Assembly: GCF_049243985.1 (NCBI RefSeq)
Contig: NC_135386.1
Location: forward strand, 5,912,501-5,976,500
Source: Paroedura picta
Lineage: Eukaryota; Chordata; Lepidosauria; Squamata; Gekkonidae
Length of the DNA: 64,000 nucleotides
Direction of reading: 5' to 3'
Of the stretch, positions 9,836 through 21,400 are shown in pieces. Position numbers and translations under genes: made by a program. Each line of letters opens with the position of its first letter. Within the stretch, counting starts at the first letter, position 1. Under the pieces are notes generated by a model. That model was not told where the DNA came from. It did no database searches and was given only the letters and a program-made list of their open reading frames with translations.

Positions 9836-11330
9836 TGGATGAGTTACAACAAAAATTTGGGGCAGATTCTGGTTTTTAGAACATAGTTTTACACCTTCCC
9901 TCGGAGAACCAGGCCTGCCCCCCTGAGACAGTGCAGCTCCCTCATTTTATACTCTCAACCCCCCAGGAGAAGGGCAGAGGCATCAGAATACTAGGCGCCC
10001 AGGTCTGAAGCCAACCACTGCTGCTGGTGGCAATTTTGCTGCAGGGCCACAAGCTTATTTTGCTTTACAGACGAATTAAATTGAAGGAACCCTCCCTCTA
10101 GTGGACTAAAGCATAAGTACATTATGTTGGAAAGACAACAATCCCATCGAAAATGAGATTGCTCCCTCCCCCTAAGCTAGCCCATCTTCAGTCCCCCAAG
10201 TTCAGATTTTGAGGCTGCAGTCAAGGAAGTAGCATCTGCTTTGAATAGGCTTCCTTTTTCCAAAAAATGGACAGTGCAGTAGGAGTCATGCTGTTTTGCA
10301 ACAGCAGCTAGAATTTCCAGACAGATGTTGCAAGAATGTTGAGTAAAAGCTTATCTAACAGTCTCTTTCTGCACTCAATTCTGTATGGCCTTCTCCCTCA
10401 CTCTGTGTGTGTATGATCTCATAGTTCACCTGGAGTAAGACCATCACTGCAGCTTTTTTGTGGCATTTTTTAAACCCTTAAGCTGTGCAGTTGCACCATG
10501 AAAAGGCACAGGTTCCATTTCAGTATTCATTGGGCTAGAAATGCCAGCCATAATATCCAACTGGAGGATAGGCAACACACTTGGGAGATAAGAAAACATT
10601 AAAAAATCCACTTTAGATGGCACTTAATTCCCTCTAAACTTTCCAAAATGTACAATTTGAAGGACAAGGAGAGTTGGAAATGTAATGAAGAGCAGGACAC
10701 ATATTTTCACCAACAGCAGTTCTGTGAGAAAGCTTGTTTGGGCAAATATCCATAAAGAAAAAATGGGTGGGGGGGAAGATTAGCTGCAAGACAGAAATTT
10801 ATTTAACTTGGTATTTTCATAATAGTTTAGTTTGGGCATCCCTGCTAACCTGTAAGGGTAGTTTCACCACGTAACTGCTCTGCATTTCCACATCATATCC
10901 TTGCCCTGTACTTCAGGAGGAGTGAACCGATAGTGCATCCTTAGCTGATCCAGTGGAAGCTGCTATTCTTTGAGTAGCTGCTCAGGCCCTTAAAGGGGTA
11001 CAGAAGAAACAGACTCAATCCCAACCATTACTGCCCAGAAACACGGGAAAAGTAAGACATGGTTTGTCTGAGGCAAAGGCAGTTTGTAAGTATAAGTGTG
11101 TTCATGACAGCAAACTTAAGGATTCCAATGAAGACAGTAGCAAATGGACTTTGGTAACTTAATGGAATCCCCGGCACCTGTAACTCACAGGCAGTCCCTG
11201 GCTTTGAGAGAGGTTAGTCTTATAGGACATAACCCCTGGTGGAGTGCATGAGAAAAAGGGTGGCTGTATTGAGATGCGAACATTCAGGTGCAAGGCCGTC
11301 AAACTTACGCAAGAGGAAAGAACGCCCCAC
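9836..11330. other. No recognisable gene or repeat downstream of PKM
   Basis: AT-rich sequence past the PKM poly(A) site with no convincing frame. Confidence 0.45.
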
Positions 11331-11387
11331 CCCTTGAAAACCAACCAACCAACGTGCCTTAATAGGTGTGTGAGCTCTGCTTTTATT
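11331..11387 (-). terminator. PKM: PKM poly(A) signal and downstream element
   Basis: On the minus strand CAATAAAAGC places AATAAA at 11387-11382. It is followed after about 20 nt by a GT-rich run (GTTGGTTGGTTGG, about 11340-11355), the usual downstream element. Cleavage is expected near 11360-11370. Another AATAAA at about 10803-10798 lacks such a GT-rich run. Confidence 0.7.
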
Positions 11388-12477
11388 GACGTACAAAGTT
11401 GTACTCTACAACCCGATTCACCTGTTACAGGAGGCGGCGCATCCAGATTGGACTAAGGACAGCGCTCTCAGTGAACACGACTCAACACGAACACAACAAA
11501 CACTGCAACAGGCGCACAAGCAGCTCTTAGCAGCTGAAGAGGTTGGGAGTGCGTGGAGCGGAACCACCGGACCGTGCTGCTCAGCCTTCCGAGGACCACA
11601 CACGGAACCGGCCCTGTTGCACTTCCTCCCGTCACGCGGGCAGGACACGAGGCCATCTTCGGGTCAAGCGCCTCTTTGAGCAGGACAGCGGCTCCATCAT
11701 TCTCCTTCAGCTCCGCCGCAAGAGAGATGACACGACAGCCACTTCCCGGGTGTTGGGTGTTCTGGGACTTGAAAAGGGTGAGCGAGCACTGCCTTCTACG
11801 CCACCTACTGGAGTGTACGTTTAGCTATCCGAGGGATTGGTGCGGAGGAGATTAGGTTGCAGTGCACAGGAGCCCTGCCCACCCACAGGGATGAGGGCAA
11901 CACTAGCATGATGACGCAAGGCCTGGAGAGCTGTGATCGAGCCAGTCGCTCCCAGTTGGAGTGTTTGTGTGGAAGGGCCAGACTACAAAGGAGACTTGGG
12001 GGGGGGGGAGAGGAATGGCAGGTGCAACGTCAAGCCAGACCAGCACCCTTTGCTGCAGAGCGTCGCTGCACTCTCAGGAGTGGCAGGCCACCCAAGCAGC
12101 CCAACTTGCTATGCTAGACATGCTAAGGCCGGCTCCCGACCAAGAAGGGAGGGTTGCCTAGGAAGGGGAAAGAAACGGGCAAGGGTCTGCTTTCCGGAGA
12201 ACTACTTCAAGTATTTCTAGATTCCCTTCCCCCCGTTACTGCACTTGGTGGTTTGGGGCAGCCTCTAACCCACTCTACAGACAAGGACAAGACTGCAAGC
12301 AAATGCTGGCCTAATGCAAGGGGAAGGTGCTGAGACAATAGGGGATAGATGAGGGGGCCGGGCTCAAGGTTTAGGGGACTGGCACCACGCGCATGGTGTT
12401 GGTGTAGCCGGAGCCAGGACGCCATCCTGTGAGCACTACGACCAGATCGCCAGCCTTGAAGAAGCCACGAGCCTTGC
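11362..12477 (-). CDS. PKM: PKM exon 12: C-terminus (12371-12477) and 3'UTR
   Basis: Acceptor TTTCTAG precedes GC AAG GCT CGT, which completes [20 protein letters not shown] and [15 protein letters not shown], then TAA. The GWRPGSGYT loop closes over the FBP phosphate. The remaining 1 kb or so is untranslated and CpG-bearing between 11.4 and 11.9 kb. Any ORFs in it are short and unconserved in appearance. Confidence 0.9.
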
Positions 12478-15400
12478 CTAGAAAGGAAGGGGAAAGCAGT
12501 GAAGACGGGCTCTTGCAGGCTACAAGAGTGACGCTAGCAGGCGTGTACGACAGCGGAGAAATCAGAAAGCGCAGCTGCACTTTCCAAGGAGGCCAATACC
12601 ATAATCTAATGTTGGTTTTAGAATTTAGTTGGTTTTAGAATTACTGCTACTGACCGTTGGGTCTTAAAGATGGGGCATCCCTATCCTGGACACCGACTAA
12701 GGGCTGTTATGAAAGATGTGCAGGAAATAAATGACTACTTACCAACATTGATGCCCAGATTAACTCTGAGGTCAACGTCTTCGGCCCAGGCATCATGGGT
12801 TGGCTCTTTGCACAGCACAGGGAAAATGCCACGGTACAGATGGGCCTGGCGGGCGGTCTGAGCGTCACGGGTCACGGCAATGATCGGAGCACGCGGGCGG
12901 TACCTTGACACTAGGTGAGCAGACCTGGAAAGCAGGACACACAGGCGGGGGGTCAAGCACCACACAAAGCTTCAAGCCTAGCTGGGCCGTGTAAGGGCAT
13001 ACAGTGAATCTCAGGTCAGAAGTGAACCCAGGTTGATTTTCAAGGACACCAATCCCATCTGCATCTCACCAGCTGTGGGAAATGTTGACTACTTTTTAAT
13101 CTGCACTCCTGGAGAGGTTTCCATCCATACGATACCCAGATACTATGCTGACAAGTGGCATTCTTAGTACGGAAGACGCCTCTCTCAAGGTTGCTGCTTC
13201 TTAGCAGACTGCACAAGATTCCCAGCCATTTTGGCCGATTATCAAGCAGTTCTGGATTTTCTCCTCTTTAGAGTGGCACAAAGGAGAGGATACAAGAGTC
13301 CTGGGCAAGATGAACGGAAGCCACTTATCAGTCAGGAAATTCTATCAAATCAACTTAGCTAAATATGCCTGACAGGTCAGGTTTAGCCAGTAGATGGTTT
13401 GAAGACCGGTGACAGAAGGGAGTCAGGTGCCTTCATGACTTTTGACATAAAAGGTTGAGGGGATCATGTTCTCGGTTTCTGGCTGCCATGACAAGCCTTG
13501 TGTGCAGCTAGGGAGCCCTCCACAGAAAGGATCTGCTCTAGAAAACTGCTGGAGCCATATACAATGATGTCTCGGCAACTTCCAAATGGCAGGGAAGTTC
13601 TCCTGCTCTGCCAGTCTGTTCACTGATACTGTTTTGGGCTGAACAGGTATCATGCCTGAAGGAACCTAAATGGGACACACAGGAAATGCTGACTAAAACC
13701 ACCTCCCCATCCCAAATTTGAAAGTTAACACCACTGCTGCTCTGCAGAATGAGTGGAAAAGGCTGCGTTCAGATGTGTGCACTGTGGCTTCCGCAAACCA
13801 CAGTATTCCCTTTTGTTGCTTTCTGTCACCCAGCATAAAAACCACACAGCATGAGTACAAGTACAAATCTAAGCAGGATTTGCTGCATTCTTTCAGACCA
13901 CAAGACTCTGTGCAGGAAAAAAAACAACATTGTGGCTCACAGCAAGCCCGATGAAATTAAAACCAGGGCTAAATTAGACTTGGAAAGTTCGCAGATGTCT
14001 TCAGAAAGGTCAAGTCTCAGGCTGGCAGGCATCTTTTACAAGCAAACATTAAGGGCACAAGGATACAGCTGCGCTGTAGCTTCATTGAGCCCAACTCAGT
14101 GGTTCAATCACTGAGTTATGCCATAATCTACAGCTGTCCACTGATCATATGCAGTTTCCCTTTACACTGTTCTCTGGTTTGGTTGTTTTGTTTTGTTTTG
14201 TTTTAAGATCTCCAGCCTGTCAAATTGCTACAGCAAGCTATGCATCACGTGGGCAATCCCATGTTTCTGAGTAGCTTAGTACCTCTGAAAAGACACAAGT
14301 TGCCATGTGCACCAATTTTAGCTTATAAACAGCAGACAGTTATAAAGCAGTTCCCACATATCAGACGTAACCAAGCTGCACTTCTCCGTGCGCACTGAAT
14401 GTCCTACAGAATTCTCTCAGTCCTTTAAGACAACCATTCATTGTGCCGATGTCTTGTACACTTTAAATTTTGCTGCCCCCCTCCCCCCCAGGTTATGAGA
14501 AAACCAGCTAAGTTTTTGACTGGCCTGATTCTTAAGGACACCAGCCATTGTATTGTTCATGAAATCTTGAATCCATTTTTTAGCATCCATCTACTACAGC
14601 CTTACTGACCAATACCACTCTGCATTCACGTAAAATCCAAATTTTAAGCGTTCTATCAGACTGTACTGTGGGTGCAGCCAAATCCCCAATCTGTGCGCCA
14701 TGCCCTGATTTTTCTTATCAGAAAGCTTTGGGCCATGCTCATTTGATGTGCTTTCCCAGGGGGAGAGCCTCTCTCAACTGCAATGGACAGGGCTCCAGCA
14801 CATGCCAGAATGCCTCCTCACTGGAACTTTCTGCACACGTGAAGATCCAAGGCAACTTTGCTCCATCCATAGTCACAGAAAGAGATGCCTGTGGCTGCTT
14901 GGAGCAGGCCTCACAGAGCTTCCCAAAGGAGTCTGGTGCAGCACTTTCACTTCGACCACCTCAGCTATATAAAATTAACTGTTCGTACTCTGGAAGAAAT
15001 CCAAGTGCTGTGACACCTGATGGAAAACAAGCCACCCACGTCATTTCCTGCTGTAAGCTATGCTGAGGCTGGCTTTGGATAGTTATCACAGACTCCCTTC
15101 TCCTGGGGGAGGTGGGCAGAGGGAGGCTGCTTTCCCAGGGTTGCCACCTTCTTAGGGGTGCTCACTTTATTTGCAGCAGTCCCTGTCGCTCCCCCAATGA
15201 CCATTATCCTTTTTTCTCTATATTTACAATATTTTTATAATATTTAATTGACTTAAGACGAAGAGCAGGGCTTTGGTCTCCTACCCGAGCAGTAGGGCTA
15301 TCCAAACTGGAGGCTCGCTCAATGGTCACTCACACAGGTGGCTACGCGACTGATTTACGTACCTAGCCCTACCTACCTGAGTGAGCAGAGGCTAGCCCTA

Positions 15401-18400
15401 ACCCCCTTTGGGAAACTTCAAACCCACTGAGGGGGAAGACAGTTATCACCATCTCATTGGACGCTGACTGCAGGTCAAGCAAAACTGGAAGGCAGCTATG
15501 CCGATTGACACTCATGAAATCCCCGTTTCTCCAGCTGAGGCCAACACCTGGAAGACAGACTTGCGCCGTCTGACCCCCTATAGGGCCAAAGTCCTCGTGA
15601 CTTCTGGCAGAACCTTCCAGCTCCTACCTTCCAGACTTGGTGAGCACGATAATGGCCCCACTGCAGCACTTGAAGGAAGCTTCTACAGCGCCAACAGCGG
15701 CGGCTTCAGTAGGATCCCGGTTCAGGGGGGCCAGCCGACGGAGCTCTTCAAACAATTGCCTGTGAAAGATGGCTGCCTCGGCCTCGCGAGCAATCTACAA
15801 GAGCAACACGCGTCCGGAAGACGACATTCAGGTCAGTCACCGCTGGCAGCATGAGTGAAGGTGGGGCGCTCTCCTTGGCAGAGCCCTTGCGAGGAACCAA
15901 AGTGCACACCCAGGTTGCCAGCATGTTGGTGGGGCCACTCCAGCCGAGAGCCTGGCTTCTGCACCCTCAACAAGAGTAACCAGCATGTGCGATCGGGTCT
16001 GCATCCACACACGGAGCAGAGAGAGACAGGGAGAAGGCTCCCTTCTAGAAGAGGACATCTGCCAAGGCACCCCACTCCATTCTGCCTATCATCTTCACAC
16101 TCACCCAACTGCCAGGCACTCTCGCTCTGCTTCTACCTACCTCGAATCCTGCTGTGCTAGAAGGATGGAGTTTAGTGACAGAAGAATGCTACGTGAGGAC
16201 TGGGTTTCCCGCCTCAAGGAACCCCCGGACCGAAGCAGAGGCTGGATTTTTTAGAGGACTGCTTTGGAATGAATAATGGGTTACCTTACCGACTCTAGTT
16301 AGCTACCTGGCTGAGCCCTACCTGCCAGATTCTGTCAAAACTATCAGAGCTGCGGCTAAGCACTTAAAAGAGGCCTCCACAGCGCCTACAGCCATGGCAT
16401 CAGCAGCGTCCCTGTTGTTAGCAGTGATGCGGAAAAGTTCTTCAAACAGCTGACGGTGATAGATAGCAGCCTCGGCCTCACGAGCAATCTGTAGGCCAGA
16501 GTAGGAGGGAGGGTGGGAGGAAAAGAAGAGCAACACAGAAGGAAGGAAAGAGATACACCAGAGTGATATTGATAGTTAATCCGTGATGAGGGTTAATTGC
16601 TTATTTATCAGTATTGCATGCAAGAGTAAGAAACAGGGTGGTGCAAACGCCTGGTCTTTCAAGGTTACAAATCAGATGTTTGAAATGGGTAAGGCTCAAA
16701 GCTCTTTTAAACAGCTGGCAGATTAGAGGCCCTTATGAAAAGAATCAATTGTGACAGCACCAGAGTTCTGAACAGATTCATAGATCAACCTTTAAAGGCA
16801 GAGTCATTGAATGAGTTACGGTTTTTATTCTGGTAGTTGAAGAGCTCGTCAAATACTCCCCCTCCTAAGGAAAAAGACTCCCAACGACTATCCTCAAACC
16901 ACAAATTTTTCTATTGCACCACCCTACCCCTTACAGGAAATAGTCCTTTTTGGCTGTAAAAGTCACAGGTAGCTACTGTTTTAATAACCAAGGTAGTTGC
17001 TAGCCAACGTGCAAGGATGCCATCAGAGCCCATGGGATGCAAGGCTACTGACACAGGACAATCTCAAATGGTTATTTTCTGTGCGATACTGTAATCCAAA
17101 CTGCTGCCAATTGATGTCTGAATTTTGAGTCCTAGAAGTACATTTTTAAATTGAGCTACATGGGGGTTCTTGCCAGCCAAAACAGACTTGGAAGAGTTTT
17201 TAAAAAGCATGCAGAGAAAAAAGAATTTTAGCTTGATATCTAATAGATTAGACAATTCGATAAAGGTATTGATGGCAAATTTTATAGTACCTTCTGTACA
17301 AGAACCATAATTTCTGTTCTTCAGCCCTGTGAGGCAAATTAGACCCATTTTACAGAAAAGGAGCAGGTGTCTAGGACAGAATGAACCCCATACCCACGCT
17401 AGTTAGTCACCTGGATAATCAGAGCCATACATGAAGAGTGTCACACAGCTGCAGAGATGTTCATCAGGCCTTAGCTTTAAGATTCATCCAGGAATCTACC
17501 TCAGGCAGCACATCTATATGGCCTAGTTCTGACAGATGAGATATCAAAACATGCTTCTGGACCCTGCTGCGTTGCAATGCAGTGTGTGACACAATGTCCG
17601 GTTTTAAAAGGTTGTCAAACAAATAGACCAAGCTGCTTTTAGGAGGCTTTTGCTAAATCAGATCCAAGGCCCCAAAGCGCAGCCTCAGAAGAGCTGAGCT
17701 TCCTTTGAACATCTTAACCTAGTCACAAATTTCCCAAATTTTATCTTTTCCTGGGCCTGCTTTATCTGCAGTTCAACTTAAGTTACAACTGAGAATAGAT
17801 ATATCCTTTATGGGTCATTTCGCTCGCTGGTGTTGACCATAGTGGTCCACATCTTTTGCCTTTTCTGCCATGGGAGAATATATCTTTAAGCTAGTGGTTG
17901 ATGAGTTTCATCATGAAGTTCAAAGACAAAAACATCTAAAGTACATAGGAAAGCCAATTTAGTGTTTGGTCCTGAAAAATGCTTGCAGACCAAGGGACAC
18001 TAATGTCTCAAAATTATACACACAATTTCTTTGAAATTCCTATAAATTCAAGCAGGATATCCTGGTAGGCGTGCACAGGATCACTGCTTAAAGCATGTGG
18101 TCAGATCTCCCTGCTACAGCAAGCTATTGAAGGTCAATAAAGGAAGCTGCTTCGATCACTTCATGAAAAGGATGCTTTTAGACAGTTAGTAGCCAGGCAA
18201 TGAGGCCTCTCTGCGATTGGTCCAGAGGAACTGGTTCCCACCTCTGTCTTAGTGCTGTGCCAGGTTACAAGAAGAACAGTGTGAAGAAGTGTTAGAACCC
18301 TCCTGTCTATTATAGCAGAACTGGTACTGAATTAGCTAGCTAACTTGAAGTGCAGCTCTCATACTAGTAGGTTATCAGGGCTGTAACTCACAGCAGGCAG

Positions 18401-21400
18401 CCAATACAATCAGTACTTCCATTCTGGTACTCAGTGAGTGGTCAATAGGAAACTGGAGGACTCCAAGCAGAGCAGAGAGTTTTCTGGCAGTTTAGACATG
18501 TAAAAAGTCAGTCATGCACTACATTTTTTCAACACTGTACAAGGGCCAACAGTTGAACATAAGGAGGAAACCACCCCAGCCCAGCCTCACACTGAAATTT
18601 GGGCATCTGACATTCCTTTTTGCAAAGAATGCAACTGGAACTGGGCCTCCCCTTGCTTTATATAAAACCCGTAAGGGAGGGACATGAGGGAATGAATATG
18701 TGAGAGTGCCCAAGCAAACTCTGAAGTGGCCAAGCAACAGGTCTTTCAGATCCAGGGCATTCTTGAATGGGAAAGTGCCAATGGCCAACATTACCCCAAG
18801 CCATGTAACAGACTTATCTTATTTCAGATGCACTCAACGCCATTAGTGGCCAGACATCAATACTATTATTTCAAACCAGGTGGTTATCACTTACAAGGTG
18901 CTGCATCCGAACAGCCTCCAGAGGGTAGTCCCCTTTGGCGGTCTCACCAGAAAGCATGATACAGTCTGCTCCATCTAGGACAGCATTGGCAACATCGCTC
19001 CCTTCGGCACGGGTTGGACGAGGTTTCTTAATCATGCTCTCCAGCATCTGAGAACACAGACAGGTTTCAATGGCAAGGAAGTTGAATCATTTACATACAC
19101 ATTACTGTAAACTGACAGACACCACAGGTGCCAAATGAAACAAATTAGAAGAGCTTCTGGTGTTCAGAAGTAGTACATCATGCCCCCAATTGCTTTAGCC
19201 CAGGCATTTGCTGGCAGGGGCTCATGGGAATTGTAGTCCAGGAACATCTGGAGGACCACAGGTTGACTATCCCTGCTTCAGCCTAACGGCCAAACAAATC
19301 TCATAGCGACCAGGGCACAAGTATGACTTACAAGCATGTCAAAACGTTAATACCTCTCAGCGTGTGTAAGAATTACTTTAGTTTCAAGTTCGTCTCCAAG
19401 TACCTGAGTAGCGCAGATGATTGGCTTGCCAGCCCGGTTGCATCGACCAATCATCATCTTCTGGGCAAGGAACACTTTTTCAGCTGGAATCTCAATACCA
19501 AGATCACCACGAGCTACCATGATACCATCACTGGCCTCCATAATCTCATCAAACCTGTCAAGCGAAAGATAAAAAAAGCGGAAGTTACCTGGGAGTGCTG
19601 CTATGAGCATGAAGTGGGGCACCACTCAAGAGCCAGTTGTGTGCTTCATCAGCGTTTTGTAGCACTCAAGACTAAAACTGTATCCTATGCCACAGAACCA
19701 GTCAGGAGACAAGTTTATAGTTTAAGGCAAGGTTTCTGCTTATGATGTAGGCCAGAACTGACACACACACACACCCCGCCCCGGGAATCCTCCAGGTACT
19801 GACAACACAAGCTGTTGAGTATTAGCTCTTACTTGCATCCTTCAGCAGAGGACACTCACCATAAAACAGTGATACCAGAAAGGACGACATAATTTTAGGA
19901 AGTTCAACCTGACTTCTGGGTCAGCTTAAGAGCAAGTCTTCACACAGGCAATGCTCTTTGAATGATAACACTAGAGCAGGGGTCGTCAAACTGTGGCCCT
20001 CCAGATGTCCATGGACTACAATTCCCAGGAGCCCCTGCCAGCGAATGCTGGCAGGGGCTCCTGGGAATTGTAGTCCATGGACATCTGGAGGGCTGCAGTT
20101 TGACTACCCCTGCACTAGAGGAACAGGGAGGAGAGCATTCATGCCATTACAGCAAAGTGGTTAGACTTAGCTTACCTGCGCACTCCCTCATGGTTTTCAA
20201 TCTTGCTAATGATTTTGATGTTCTTTCCCTTTTCTCCCAGCACACTTCTGACAGCATGAACGTCAGCTGCTTTGCGAATGAAAGAAGCAAACACCATGTC
20301 CACATTCTGCTCCACGCCAAATTTGAGGTCCTGGATGTCCTTCTCGGAGACAGCAGGAAGGTCTACCGCAGCACCTGGTAAGTTGACGCCTTTCTTGCTG
20401 CCCAACATGCCCCCATTTTCAACTTCAGTGAGTACAAAATCAGCACCTGTATGGGATTCCAAGAACTGGCACGTTAATTTCCTAATAAACTACCAAGTTA
20501 CACATTGTGTTTCCCTTGTCTGGTCCAACCCCACTTTCTCACAGAGTATGTCAATTGAACAACAGAGAGGCTGTTCTCACCGCAGGTAAGATGCTGATAG
20601 GCCTCATGCTTTTTCAGCACACTGTTGCAGCTACAACCGAAGTCACTCTTGGCTGTGCTCTTCCATCATTTCAAAAAAGGTTTGCCGTATCTACATCCAA
20701 CTTCACTTAAGATTTGTAAGGGCAGCTAATTTTTTAATTACTTAAAGACTATATTCAAATCCAAGACCGCATTCAATCAGCCAGTCTGAAACTGTCTTTC
20801 ATGTTTATGGACTGTTCTTCCTACAGTGTGCCCCCCCCCACACAAAAAAACCTTACCTTTCTCTTTAACCTGCAGCGAAATAAGACCATCATCCACATAG
20901 ATTTTGCTGCCAACCTCGACAACTTTGGTGATGTTCTTGTAGTCCACCCAAAGGACGTTTTCATCACATTTCTCCATGTAAGCATTGTCCAGAGTAAGCT
21001 TCAGTGCTGCCCCCTTCTTAAGCTCCACTTCAGCAGTGCCACTCTAAAAAGAACACAAATTAATGGAACTGTCCTAAGATACGCCAGTCGTAAAACCCCC
21101 TTACAACCCACTCATGCTCTATGTGGCTTTTTGTTTTATGGAACAGACAAGAGCTGCTCAATATCTTTATATGGTACAGCTCTGAGGCCACTTGAACCAG
21201 CAGTGCTGCCCTTGGAACAATGGCCAAGCCATAGGACAGGCCGATAGCAATACAGGGCAAAGAGAAAAGAATGAATGTGAAGTTCATGCAAAATGGAAAT
21301 CCCTTACATGCAAAGGCTAAGACTCAGAAACACACCCTGGCACACTGGACTTATAAATTGCCAGTCATCTTTCCAGTCCTATCCCCTCATTCCAACCTTT

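Noticed and set aside
15628-16488. Exon 9/10 pair as an assembly duplication
   Set aside because: The two exons differ at isoform-diagnostic residues and have different flanking introns, as in all PKM genes.
20176-20446. Processed PKM pseudogene
   Set aside because: Each exon is flanked by intact splice sites and introns, and the frame is open throughout.
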